Positions 6,131-13,973 of a stretch of 14,141 nucleotides of DNA are shown here, piece by piece. Where the stretch lies: positions 1 through 14,141 of the forward strand of contig CAJPPE010000010.1 of NCBI GenBank assembly GCA_905372345.1. The letters run 5' to 3'. The position numbers and the translations under genes are program-made. The notes beneath the pieces were generated by a model. That model was given only the letters and a program-made list of their open reading frames with translations. It was not told the origin of the DNA and searched no databases. The stretch is from an uncultured Treponema sp. Its GTDB lineage: Bacteria; Spirochaetota; Spirochaetia; Treponematales; Treponemataceae. How positions within the stretch are numbered: the stretch's first letter is position 1; each line of letters opens with the position of its first letter.

Positions 6131-7366
6131 ATGAGCACCTTTAAAAAAATTACCGATTTTATTGAATCCAAAACAGATGATATTGTAGGATTGGAACGGC
6201 TTTTAACTTCCATTCCTGCTATGGCTCCGGAATCCGATGGGGACGGAGAATTAAAAAAATGTGAAGTCCTGGAAAAATACTTAAAAGAAGCGGGTTTTAG
6301 CAATTTTGAACGTTTAGATGCCCCTGATGAGCGGGTTTCTTCAAAAATACGCCCTAATCTGATTGTCACCATTCCCGGAAAAAACGATAAGGAAAGGCTC
6401 TGGATTATGAGCCATCTGGACGTTGTTCCGCCCGGCGACCTGTCCAAGTGGGAAAGCGATCCTTGGACTGTAATCGAAAAGGACGGAAAACTTATAGGCC
6501 GCGGAGTTGAAGACAACCAGCAGGGCCTTGTTTCTTCGGTTTTTGCAGCCTTGGCTTTTATCAAATTGGGAATCACCCCAGAACATACTATTAAGCTCTT
6601 ATTTGTTGCAGATGAAGAAGTCGGCTCCCAATACGGTATAATTTACCTTCTTAATAAATATAATCTTTTTACAAACGATGATTTGATTCTTGTACCCGAT
6701 GGAGGCGACCCTAAGGGGGAAACAATAGAAATAGCCGAAAAGACAAGCCTTTGGCTCAAGGTTATCACAAAGGGTGTCCAAACCCATGCTTCAATGCCGA
6801 ACACGGGCAAAAATGCCTTTGTTGCAGCCTGCGGCCTTGCCCTCCGGTTAAACGATCTGGAAAATCATTTTAACAAAAAAGACGATTTATTTTCGCCTAA
6901 TTATTCAACATTTCAGCCGACTAAAAAAGAAGCCAACGTACCGAATGTAAATACAATTCCGGGAGATGACGTTTTTTATGTAGACTGCCGAATTCTTCCT
7001 TCTTATGATGTAACCGAGGTCTTAAAAGAAATGCAAAAGAGAGCTTCAGAGGTTGAAAAAAAATACGGAGTGGGTATCAAGTTTGAATATGATGAACCTG
7101 AGGTTTCTCCTGCAACACCTAAGGATGCAAAGATTGTAAGCCTTCTTTCATCTGCCGTAAAAAAGGTAAAAGGAATTGAAACCTCTACGATAGGAATAGG
7201 AGGCGGAACAGTCGCTGCCTGTCTTAGGGCCAAGGGCTTTAATGCCGTTGTTTGGAGCTCCCTTGATGACAGCTGCCACCAGCCCAACGAATATGCTTTT
7301 ATAAAGAATATCATAAGCGATGCAAAGGTTATGGCAGCCATGATGTTCGGTGTTGAAAATATTTAA
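6131..7366 (+). CDS. M20-family zinc peptidase/deacylase
   Basis: 411 residues, cytosolic. This is a co-catalytic zinc hydrolase of the ArgE/DapE/CPG2 fold with all expected ligands visible: SHLDVVP with H95 and D97; GRGVEDNQQG with the bridging D128; DEE at 161-163 (general base E162, metal E163); D190 in VPDGG; and a C-terminal metal histidine H383 in DDSCHQPNEY. The lid/dimerisation domain begins near residue 205 and carries H219 in THASMP. The substrate (dipeptide, acetylated amino acid or similar) cannot be read from the sequence; amino-acid-fermenting treponemes carry several such enzymes. It starts at ATG 6131, probably on a leaderless transcript, and is followed 18 bases later by the EpmB-type gene, so the two are probably co-transcribed. 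Confidence 0.92.
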   Translation: MSTFKKITDFIESKTDDIVGLERLLTSIPAMAPESDGDGELKKCEVLEKYLKEAGFSNFERLDAPDERVSSKIRPNLIVTIPGKNDKERLWIMSHLDVVPPGDLSKWESDPWTVIEKDGKLIGRGVEDNQQGLVSSVFAALAFIKLGITPEHTIKLLFVADEEVGSQYGIIYLLNKYNLFTNDDLILVPDGGDPKGETIEIAEKTSLWLKVITKGVQTHASMPNTGKNAFVAACGLALRLNDLENHFNKKDDLFSPNYSTFQPTKKEANVPNVNTIPGDDVFYVDCRILPSYDVTEVLKEMQKRASEVEKKYGVGIKFEYDEPEVSPATPKDAKIVSLLSSAVKKVKGIETSTIGIGGGTVAACLRAKGFNAVVWSSLDDSCHQPNEYAFIKNIISDAKVMAAMMFGVENI

Positions 7367-7384
7367 AACCCAAACACTTAAAAT

Positions 7385-8401
7385 ATGAGCGAAAAAAACT
7401 GGAGGGAATTTTCGGCCGCTGAAACAGCAGATTTTGAACAGCCTGTCTTAATTTCCTCCGCTTTTCAAAAACTGATAGAAGAAGCAGAACCCGAAGACTC
7501 AAATGCCCTTCGCCTCCAAGTCGAGCCTTCAGCCTGCGAAAAAATTTTCTGTCCTTACGAAACTGCCGATCCTCTCGGTGAGCAAAAATACTGTATCACA
7601 CCCTACCTTGTTCATCAATACGAAAACAGAGTGCTCCTTATAACGACAGGAAAATGTCTTTCATATTGCCGTTATTGCTTTAGACGGGGCCTTACCGCCC
7701 GATCTCAAAATTTCATCGGAGAGGAAGAGCTAAAAACGGTTATCGGCTATATAAAAAAAAATCCAAGCATTACGGAAATCCTTGTTTCGGGCGGAGACCC
7801 TTTAAGCGGAGGTTTTAAAAAGCTTGAAACGGTATTAAAAAAACTAAGAGCCGTAAAAGATGACCTTTTGATAAGGCTTTGTACCCGTGCCCCTATTTTT
7901 GTACCCGAACTTTTTACGGAAGAACTTTTGAACCTGCTAAAAAAAATAAAACCCCTATGGCTCATTCCCCACATAAACCATCCTGCAGAGCTTGGAAAAG
8001 AGCAAAAAAGGGCCTTAAATGCCTGTATTGAGGCAGGTATACCCATTCAAAGCCAGACAGTTTTACTAAAAGGCATAAACGATAATGAAAAAACTTTGAT
8101 TAAACTTTTTCATAGCCTTGCCTGCATGGGCATAAAACCGGGCTATCTTTTTCAGTTGGATCCTGCAGCCGGGACATCCCATTTCCGTGTCCCATTAAAA
8201 GAGGCTTTAGAGCTTTGGGAAAGAGTAGAACCGAAACTTTCAGGCCTATCCCGCCCTCAGTTTGCGGCGGATCTTCCGGGGGGAGGAGGGAAATATCCTC
8301 TTTCGGCACTTATTTATTCTAAAAAAATAATAGCGCAAAAAGAGAATTCAAGTTTTAGTGCCCTTGGTATGGACGGTATTATACATAAGTATACATATTA
8401 A
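7385..8401 (+). CDS. epmB: EpmB/KamA-family radical SAM lysine 2,3-aminomutase (EF-P modification likely)
   Basis: 338 residues. Radical SAM motif CLSYCRYC supplies the cluster cysteines C91, C95 and C98. GGDPLSGG near 137-144 is the SAM-contacting glycine motif, and PGGGGK (298-303) carries the PLP-binding lysine K303. The length matches EpmB (about 340) rather than fermentative lysine 2,3-aminomutase (above 400), and it lacks the latter's C-terminal extension. EpmB converts alpha-lysine to beta-lysine, which EpmA attaches to elongation factor P to relieve ribosome stalling at polyproline; EpmA and EF-P would have to lie elsewhere. No Shine-Dalgarno sequence precedes ATG 7385 and no separate promoter is evident, so expression probably follows the M20 gene. 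The stop codon is embedded in a palindrome. Confidence 0.88.
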   Translation: MSEKNWREFSAAETADFEQPVLISSAFQKLIEEAEPEDSNALRLQVEPSACEKIFCPYETADPLGEQKYCITPYLVHQYENRVLLITTGKCLSYCRYCFRRGLTARSQNFIGEEELKTVIGYIKKNPSITEILVSGGDPLSGGFKKLETVLKKLRAVKDDLLIRLCTRAPIFVPELFTEELLNLLKKIKPLWLIPHINHPAELGKEQKRALNACIEAGIPIQSQTVLLKGINDNEKTLIKLFHSLACMGIKPGYLFQLDPAAGTSHFRVPLKEALELWERVEPKLSGLSRPQFAADLPGGGGKYPLSALIYSKKIIAQKENSSFSALGMDGIIHKYTY

Positions 8402-8418
8402 TGTATACAAAAATATAC
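8380..8418. repeat. Palindrome and four TATAC repeats across the epmB stop
   Basis: GTATACAT (8389-8396) and ATGTATAC (8401-8408) form a perfect 8-bp inverted repeat around ATTA. The pentamer TATAC occurs at 8380, 8390, 8404 and 8414 (steps of 10, 14 and 10 bases). The ATGTATAC sequence also occurs at 67-74 within the ptsN start region. This may be a protein-binding site; there is no T-run, so it is a poor terminator. Confidence 0.5.
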
Positions 8419-8507
8419 AGCGTTCTACTAAAAACCGGATACATAAAATTTAAGATGTTTATAAATTTTAATACCTCTATTATTCCCTATAAAAAAATAA
8501 ATAAACC

Positions 8508-8537
8508 TTGGCAAACTTATAATAAAAATCCTATAAA
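8508..8537 (+). promoter_or_regulatory. Candidate sigma-70 promoter of the sigma-factor gene
   Basis: TTGGCA at 8508-8513, an 18-base spacer and TATAAA at 8532-8537, giving a leader of about 56 bases. A TATAAT at 8518-8523 lacks a matching -35 box. The region is AT-rich, so the call is modest. Confidence 0.4.
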
Positions 8538-8558
8538 TTTTAAGAAAAAACGCTTATC

Positions 8559-8575
8559 TTAGCATGCTTTTTGCT
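8559..8575 (+). promoter_or_regulatory. Sigma-54-like -24/-12 site before the sigma-factor gene
   Basis: TTAGCATG then four bases and TTGCT. Against the consensus TTGGCACG-N4-TTGCW it differs at two positions (first G of GG is A; C is T), while the -24 G (8562) and -12 GC (8573-8574) have the right spacing. Start would be near 8586, one base before GAGG (8587-8590), the likely Shine-Dalgarno of ATG 8600. Confidence 0.35.
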
Positions 8576-8599
8576 TATTAGAGCTTGAGGTAATACATT

Positions 8600-9427
8600 A
8601 TGACGGAAAATCTGCTTTTACAATACATTAAGGATAGTAAAAAATATCCTCTTTTATCAGCCGAACAAGAAGCAGAATTAGCCGATGAGGTAAAAAAAGG
8701 CAATGCAGAGGCAGTAGAGACTCTTATTACATCAAATTTGAGGCTTGTAATAAAAATGGCTAAAAAGTTCAGCTCAAATGAAACTCAAATTTTGGAGCTA
8801 ATCCAAGAAGGCAATATGGGACTCATGAAGGCTGCCTCCAGATTTTCAAAATCGTTTAAAGTCCGTTTTTCAAGCTATGCAGCTTGGTGGATAAAACAAT
8901 CTTTTATAAGATACTTGAATTCTGCCGACAAAGTTATAAAACTCCCTATAAGGAAAGAAGCTCTAATACGACAAGTACACCAAGAAGAAGAAAATTATAG
9001 AATAAAATACGGAATTTCACCTTCTTATAGCCAGCTTGCAGAAATCATGCAAGAAAAAGTAGATATTATCGCTCAAATAAAATCGTTTAACTATACTGAT
9101 ATATGCAGTTTAGACGATCCGATTGATAACGAAAGAGCGGCAAACCTGTATGATTTTATTCCATGTAATACCTATAACCCCGAAGAAGAGTTTATAGACA
9201 ATGAATTCAAAGAAAAATTAAATAAATGTTTGGAAATCCTCAATGACCGCGAAAAAGATGTTTTAAAAAACCGATACGGTCTTGACGGTGCTATGACCTC
9301 AATCCCATTTGCTGTTTTAGGGAAAAAATATTCTATCTCGGCTGAATCCATACGTCAAACCCAGCTGAGGGCTTTAAGAAAATTAAGAGCCGATACAAAT
9401 AAGATTAAAGCAATGGTCTCGGTATAG
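8600..9427 (+). CDS. Alternative sigma-70-family factor (group 2/3, RpoS/RpoH-like size)
   Basis: 275 residues, with no region 1.1. Region 1.2 lies at about 3-36 (LLLQYIKDSKKYPLLSAEQE); region 2 at 40-106 with SNLRLVIKMAKKF, LIQEGNMGLMKA and FSSYAAWWIKQSFIRYL; region 3 at about 112-160 (VIKLPIRKEALIRQV); region 4 at about 213-263 (LNDREKDVLKNRYGLDG, then the helix-turn-helix). The core-binding parts are well conserved. The DNA contacts are not: where housekeeping factors read TRERIRQIE in the -35 recognition helix, this protein reads SAESIRQTQ (247-255), and the position equivalent to E. coli T440 in region 2.4 is I103. A distinct promoter preference is inferred. ATG 8600 has GAGG 9 bases upstream. 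I cannot say which named sigma factor it is. Confidence 0.9.
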   Translation: MTENLLLQYIKDSKKYPLLSAEQEAELADEVKKGNAEAVETLITSNLRLVIKMAKKFSSNETQILELIQEGNMGLMKAASRFSKSFKVRFSSYAAWWIKQSFIRYLNSADKVIKLPIRKEALIRQVHQEEENYRIKYGISPSYSQLAEIMQEKVDIIAQIKSFNYTDICSLDDPIDNERAANLYDFIPCNTYNPEEEFIDNEFKEKLNKCLEILNDREKDVLKNRYGLDGAMTSIPFAVLGKKYSISAESIRQTQLRALRKLRADTNKIKAMVSV

Positions 9428-9461
9428 CTTTTCTTTCCTACCTGATTTTTTTTATCAAATA

Positions 9462-9470
9462 TGATACAAT
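9462..9470 (+). promoter_or_regulatory. Extended -10 promoter of the U32 gene
   Basis: TGATACAAT supplies a TGn extension and TACAAT (9465-9470); the -35 region at the expected 17-base spacing (CTGATT, 9442-9447) is poor, as is usual with extended -10 promoters. Start near 9477 leaves a leader of about 12 bases containing most of AGAGG (9476-9480), which is 8 bases before ATG 9489. Confidence 0.55.
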
Positions 9471-9488
9471 GGGCTAGAGGTATAAACA

Positions 9489-11735
9489 ATGAACATAGAA
9501 CTTTTAGCTCCGGCAGGGAATACCGAGTCCCTTGATGCTGCCGTAAACGAAGGAGCCGATGCCGTATATTTAGGCTTAAAAACTTTTAATGCACGTATGC
9601 GTTCCTCCAATTTTGCATGGAGCCAATTTGAAGCAGCCGTAGACAGCCTCCACAAGCGGAATAAAAAGGTCTATGTTACCGTTAATACGGTTTTAACCCA
9701 AGAAGAAACCGAAAAAATGTACCGCTTTTTAAAATACCTTGACTCCGTTTATCCTGACGGCATCATCGTTCAAGATTTGGGCATAGTTCAAATGGCAAAA
9801 ACACACTTTCCAAAATTAAAACTTCACGCCTCAACCCAGATGAATATAGCCTCGGCCAAGGCTGCAAATGCTTTAAGCCGATTCGGAATATCAAGGGTCG
9901 TTTTAGCAAGAGAGCTTTCATTAAAAGAAATTGAAGCGGTCAACTTAAACACCTCCTGCGAGCTTGAGGTTTTTGTGCACGGAGCCCTCTGCGTCTGCCA
10001 ATCGGGGCTTTGTATGTTTTCTTCATACCTCGGAGGAAAATCGGCAAACCGAGGAATGTGTGCCCAAGCCTGCCGAAGACTTTACACGGCCCACACACCT
10101 CAAGGCGACAAAGACGGCTATTATTTTTCTCCCCATGATTTGCAGCTCATCGATTATGTTCCCGACCTTATAAAAGCGGGAGTTTCATCCTTTAAAATTG
10201 AAGGAAGAATGAAGAGTGCGGAATATGTAGGAACGGTAGTTTCTGCCTACCGCCATGTAATCGACAACTGGGAAAAGAATAAAAAGGAAGCTGTCGAAAC
10301 AGGCCGCCGCATCCTGGCCGGAGACTTTGCCCGAAAAAAGACTAGCTTTTTATTTGTTTCGTCAAAGGCTGAGGAAATATTAAACCCGAATCAGGCGGGC
10401 GGCACAGGTATTTTTTTAGGAACGATAGACAAAACCGCCCAATTTAAGATTAAAGAAGTTGAAGGGAAAACAAAAGAAGAGCCCATGCGCAAGGTTCACT
10501 ATGTGCTTTTAAAAGGAGGCTCCTATACTCCCGATTTCGGGGATTCGATTCGGCTTCACACAAAGGATGACCGAGGCAGGGAAAGCTGGAAGATTCAAGA
10601 CATAAAGATTGAAAAATCCTCTTCACAAAAAACCGGTTCGGGCGAAAAAATATGGGTTCAGGTTCCTGCCGATTTCGGCATAGGCGACAGCGTTTACCTT
10701 TTACAGACTAAAAGCATGAGTAAGCGTTATACTCCGGTACTGCCCAAGACTTTAAGCCCTTTTAGAAAAAGGCCCGGAGACGACAAACTCCCCGAACTTA
10801 AACTCTATCCCGAAGGGAATCCTGCCGGAAACATTAATGAGAATGTAAAGGCAGATGCAAAAAACAAGCAGGATGACAAACGGGCTAAAAAGATTTTGAG
10901 TAAATCCAATATCGATATCTTCCCTGACGGCTTCTATGTTCAAGTGTCTTCGGTAAACAGCCTCCACACCATTCTTTCCGATAGACCTGTGCGGGTTATT
11001 ATAAACCTAAATGAAGATACCAGAGAAGCCTTAGCCGGTACGGCAAAAAACGGCAAACCTCTTCCCTTTTCAAAACGGGAAATTTTTATTTCCCTTGATC
11101 CTTTTATAGGGCAAAGCGAAAGCGATGAGCTTGAACTCTATCTTTTAGACCTCATCGAAAAGGGCTATACTCAATTTGTAGTCAATAATCCTGCTCATAT
11201 TACGATGCTGAAAAATAAAAATCTAAACATTGTTGCCGGCCCCTATCTTTACGGCTTTAACCGCTGGGCTATAAAATGGCTTCAAGAAAATAGTATTTTA
11301 AAGTTTATTTCTCCCATCGAAAACTCTCAAAAAAATCTTGAAGATATTTATGCCCCCGGCATGAGAAAACAGGTTTTAATTCCGGTATTTGCCTATCCTG
11401 CCCTCTTTAGAATGAGATTTACGCTCCCAAAAATTTATGATTTCTTGTATTTTTCCGATAAACAAGGTGAGACCTTCAAGACTTTTTCAACACCGTCCGC
11501 TTCATTTGTGCTGCCTGAAAAGCCTTTTTCTATAACAGACCGCATCGGAGCTCTCGAAAAGAAAGGCTTTGATAAATTCCTTCTCGATTTTTCTCACACG
11601 GAAATTGAAAGGACAGAATACAGACATATTGTAGGCTCTTGCCGCAAAGGAACATTGCTGGAAGATACTTCAAGATTTAACTGGAAAGAAGGCTTTTATG
11701 ATCCTGTAAAAATTGAGGCAAGAAAACAAAAGTGA
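9489..11735 (+). CDS. U32-family protein (putative RNA hydroxylase type), long form
   Basis: 748 residues. The N-terminal half (1 to about 315) is a U32 TIM-barrel-type domain: ELLAPAGNTESLDAAVNEGA at 4-23, VYVTVNT near 61, HASTQMNIAS near 113, VLARELSLKEI at 138-148, and the family cysteine motif beginning HGALC with C168, C175, C191 and C195. It continues with SFKIEGRMKSAEY (234-246) and GTGIFLGTI. The four cysteines match the presumed Fe-S site of TrhP and RlhA, the E. coli U32 proteins needed for 5-hydroxylation of tRNA uridine 34 and 23S rRNA C2501. Most family members are called collagenase-like peptidases without evidence here. After a beta-rich segment (315-425) comes a charged linker (about 430-475, rich in K, D and N), then a second domain to the C-terminus, making it longer than TrhP (about 450) or RlhA (about 650). 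Its RNA target is unknown. Confidence 0.88.
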   Translation: MNIELLAPAGNTESLDAAVNEGADAVYLGLKTFNARMRSSNFAWSQFEAAVDSLHKRNKKVYVTVNTVLTQEETEKMYRFLKYLDSVYPDGIIVQDLGIVQMAKTHFPKLKLHASTQMNIASAKAANALSRFGISRVVLARELSLKEIEAVNLNTSCELEVFVHGALCVCQSGLCMFSSYLGGKSANRGMCAQACRRLYTAHTPQGDKDGYYFSPHDLQLIDYVPDLIKAGVSSFKIEGRMKSAEYVGTVVSAYRHVIDNWEKNKKEAVETGRRILAGDFARKKTSFLFVSSKAEEILNPNQAGGTGIFLGTIDKTAQFKIKEVEGKTKEEPMRKVHYVLLKGGSYTPDFGDSIRLHTKDDRGRESWKIQDIKIEKSSSQKTGSGEKIWVQVPADFGIGDSVYLLQTKSMSKRYTPVLPKTLSPFRKRPGDDKLPELKLYPEGNPAGNINENVKADAKNKQDDKRAKKILSKSNIDIFPDGFYVQVSSVNSLHTILSDRPVRVIINLNEDTREALAGTAKNGKPLPFSKREIFISLDPFIGQSESDELELYLLDLIEKGYTQFVVNNPAHITMLKNKNLNIVAGPYLYGFNRWAIKWLQENSILKFISPIENSQKNLEDIYAPGMRKQVLIPVFAYPALFRMRFTLPKIYDFLYFSDKQGETFKTFSTPSASFVLPEKPFSITDRIGALEKKGFDKFLLDFSHTEIERTEYRHIVGSCRKGTLLEDTSRFNWKEGFYDPVKIEARKQK

Positions 11736-11749
11736 TATTTTAGGAATTA

Positions 11750-11778
11750 TTGACATTTTTAAGAATTTGCAATATAAT
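11750..11778 (+). promoter_or_regulatory. Perfect-consensus sigma-70 promoter of the MCP gene
   Basis: TTGACA (11750-11755), 17 bases, TATAAT (11773-11778): all 12 consensus bases at optimal spacing. Start near 11785, giving a leader of about 26 bases to ATG 11811. No flagellar sigma-28-type site was seen, so this chemoreceptor seems to be driven by the housekeeping factor. Confidence 0.9.
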
Positions 11779-11798
11779 AAATATCTTTAATGTCATAC

Positions 11799-11804
11799 AA
11801 GGAG
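11799..11804 (+). promoter_or_regulatory. Shine-Dalgarno AAGGAG that fixes the MCP start
   Basis: AAGGAG followed by six T's and ATG at 11811. The earlier in-frame ATG at 11790 lies only about 5 bases after the predicted transcript start and has no ribosome binding site, so 11811 is the better start. Confidence 0.9.
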
Positions 11805-11810
11805 TTTTTT

Positions 11811-13949
11811 ATGGCAGAAACAAAAGGCAGCACGGATCTTCTTTCTCGTTCGGCAAAAACGAGATTTCATTCTATCGGGAGTAAACTTTTATTTTTTACT
11901 GTTATATTGCTTTTAGCACAATATCTAATCATTGCATATAAAGATTGGCGGAGTCTAAAAAAATTCTCTGAAAATCAAATAAAGATGATGGCAGATTTAA
12001 AACATTCGGCCTTCATTCATGAGCTTAATACATATCAGCTTATGGGGCAAATATTACTGGATAATGTTGCAAAAGATGAGGAATTAATAAAGGCCTTTGC
12101 AGAAAGGGATCGGAAAACTCTTACCGAACTTGCCTTGCCCCTATTTGACGACATGAAAAAAAACTATAAAGCTAAACAATTTCATTTTCATACAGCTCCC
12201 GCTGTTTCTTTTTTAAGAGTTCAAAATCCGAATAAATTCGGTGATGACCTTTCGCAGTTTAGACAAACTATTCTAAAAGCGAATTCTGAAAAAAAAGAAA
12301 TATACGGTCTTGAAGTAGGAGTAAGCGATTTGGGCTTTAGAGTAGTAAAGCCTCTTTTCGATCAAAACAACAGACACATAGGTTCGGTAGAATATGGGGG
12401 CGATGTTAATAGCGAATTTATACAAGATTTTCTTAATAACTGCTCCAAGGAAGTATTGGAAGGCGGTTTAAATATAAGCGTATGTGCCCGCACTTTAGAC
12501 AACAGCTATAAAATAATGGGCTCCAATTTTGAAAACAATAATTCCGAAGATTCTGCTGCAATTATAGAAGAACTAGGGAATAAAAATAAGCTCATCAAAA
12601 TTGACGGAACCAATGCAGCGGCTTATTATCCCATCTATGACTTTTCGGGAAATATAATAGGGTACTCAAAATTTTTATATTCGATTGAAGAGATTCAAAA
12701 AAGTCAAACAGGCTTCTTTATAAAGACAACAGCTGTTTTGTTATTTATATTTATTCTGTTTGTTTTGACAATCATAATTTTTACAAGGCTCTTTATCATA
12801 CGCCCTGTTAATAAGGTTATTGCTGCTCTTAAAAGCATATCGGAAGGAGACCTGCGGGTTGCGCTTCCTTCAACGGGTAATGATGAAATTGGAAAGTTGA
12901 CGGGATACTTTGCCGACACAATTGCAAAAATCAGCCACATGATAAAAACGGTTTTAATGAGTTCACATGAGATGAATGAGGTCGGTGAGGTTCTTGCACA
13001 CAATATATCTGAAAGAGTAAGTGCAATACACCAAATTACCCAGAATATAGAATCGGTAAAAAATCAAACAGTGAATCAAAGTTCCAGTGTAACCGAAACA
13101 TCTGCAACAATCGAGCAGGTTATAAGCAGACTTGGCGAATTGGACAGCGATATTGAGGTACAGGCTTCGAGCATTGAGCAATCTTCCGCAGCTGTTGAAC
13201 AAATGACAGCAAACATCGCTTCGGTTACAAAAAACCTTGAAAAAAACAATAGCCTAATTAAAACGGTATATGAGCAAACTAAGAACGGTAAAATCGGAGC
13301 AAGGTCGGCAAATGATGTTGTTGCTCAAATAGCATCACTGTCAGCCTCCCTTATGGAAACAAGTGAGATTATTCAAAACATTGCAAGTCAGACCAATCTT
13401 TTAGCTATGAACGCTGCAATTGAAGCCGCCCATGCAGGCGAGAGCGGAAAAGGATTTGCAGTTGTGGCCGACGAAATTAGAAAGCTCTCGGAAGAGTCAA
13501 ATATGCAGGGTAAGCAGATAGGCGAGGTTATGAAAAAATCTACGCAGATTATCGAAAAGCTCACAGTCGTCGGTGAAGCAGCCGAAAAATCTTTTATTAC
13601 CGTTTACGAACTGGTAAACCAAATTTCACAGCAAGAAGAGATGATGGTAGCTGCTATGAAAGAACAAGAAAACGGAAGTAATGAAGTTTTACAGGCGATA
13701 AAAAATATAAATGAAATAACGGGTGAAGTAAAGACCAGAGCAGTAGAAATGCTGTCTGGCGGTATTAAGGTTTCCGAAGAAATGCAAAAGCTTGATGCTC
13801 TTACCAAAAATATTAACAACAGTATGAAAGAAATGTCCGCTGCTGCTTCCGAGATAAATGAATCAAGTAAAGAAGTAAGCGATATTTCTCAAAAAAATAA
13901 AAACAGTATTGAGCAATTATCTATCGAAGTAAACAAGTTTAAAGTATAA
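11811..13949 (+). CDS. Methyl-accepting chemotaxis protein with dCache_3-like sensor
   Basis: 712 residues from ATG 11811. Membrane segment 1 at about 25-42; periplasmic sensor 43-305; membrane segment 2 at about 306-329; HAMP at about 330-382 ([20 protein letters not shown]); cytoplasmic signalling coiled coil 383-712 with the conserved hairpin tip [20 protein letters not shown] at 520-539, followed by [20 protein letters not shown]. The sensor contains [20 protein letters not shown] (124-143) and [18 protein letters not shown] (166-183), a pattern I associate with the double Cache 3 family, implying direct binding of a small molecule; the ligand is unknown. The C-terminus (NKFKV) lacks a CheR/CheB-docking pentapeptide. 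It is a single-gene unit with its own promoter and terminator. It should assemble with CheA/CheW encoded elsewhere to steer periplasmic flagella. Confidence 0.95.
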   Translation: MAETKGSTDLLSRSAKTRFHSIGSKLLFFTVILLLAQYLIIAYKDWRSLKKFSENQIKMMADLKHSAFIHELNTYQLMGQILLDNVAKDEELIKAFAERDRKTLTELALPLFDDMKKNYKAKQFHFHTAPAVSFLRVQNPNKFGDDLSQFRQTILKANSEKKEIYGLEVGVSDLGFRVVKPLFDQNNRHIGSVEYGGDVNSEFIQDFLNNCSKEVLEGGLNISVCARTLDNSYKIMGSNFENNNSEDSAAIIEELGNKNKLIKIDGTNAAAYYPIYDFSGNIIGYSKFLYSIEEIQKSQTGFFIKTTAVLLFIFILFVLTIIIFTRLFIIRPVNKVIAALKSISEGDLRVALPSTGNDEIGKLTGYFADTIAKISHMIKTVLMSSHEMNEVGEVLAHNISERVSAIHQITQNIESVKNQTVNQSSSVTETSATIEQVISRLGELDSDIEVQASSIEQSSAAVEQMTANIASVTKNLEKNNSLIKTVYEQTKNGKIGARSANDVVAQIASLSASLMETSEIIQNIASQTNLLAMNAAIEAAHAGESGKGFAVVADEIRKLSEESNMQGKQIGEVMKKSTQIIEKLTVVGEAAEKSFITVYELVNQISQQEEMMVAAMKEQENGSNEVLQAIKNINEITGEVKTRAVEMLSGGIKVSEEMQKLDALTKNINNSMKEMSAAASEINESSKEVSDISQKNKNSIEQLSIEVNKFKV

Positions 13950-13950
13950 G

Positions 13951-13968
13951 GTATTCCTTACGGAACAC
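13951..13968 (+). repeat. Small hairpin just after the MCP stop
   Basis: GTATTCC (13951-13957) pairs with GGAACAC (13962-13968) around TTAC, with one mismatch. There is no T-run after it. It may be a weak RNA-stabilising hairpin ahead of the true terminator, or chance. Confidence 0.3.
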
Positions 13969-13973
13969 TATAA

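Larger units (their letters stand above)
8402..8599. other. AT-rich non-coding control region before the sigma-factor gene
   Basis: 198 bases without a convincing ORF. TAAAATTTA (8444-8452) pairs with TAAATTTTA (8462-8470) as a 9-bp inverted repeat, and TATAAATTTTAA is repeated exactly at 8460-8471 and 8532-8543, 72 bases apart (close to seven helical turns). Two candidate promoters follow and are listed separately. No intrinsic terminator for epmB is visible. The sequence is very AT-rich, so part of the repetition may be chance. Confidence 0.5.

Noticed and set aside
7003..7341. 112-codon minus-strand frame opposite the M20 gene
   Set aside because: The plus strand carries the conserved C-terminal metal-ligand motif here; the antisense frame has no promoter or family resemblance.
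8389..8408. Palindrome at the epmB stop as a transcription terminator
   Set aside because: The stem is AT-only apart from two G-C pairs and no T-run follows, so termination is unlikely.
8402..8599. Riboswitch or small RNA in the gap before the sigma-factor gene
   Set aside because: The sequence is AT-rich with simple repeats only; no GC-paired multi-helix structure or known riboswitch core was seen.
9489..11735. Calling the U32 protein a collagenase or peptidase
   Set aside because: No protease catalytic residues are visible; the four-cysteine motif fits the RNA-hydroxylation branch of U32 better.
11790..11810. ATG 11790 as the chemoreceptor start
   Set aside because: Only about 5 bases from the predicted transcript start with no ribosome binding site, while AAGGAG is ideally placed for ATG 11811.
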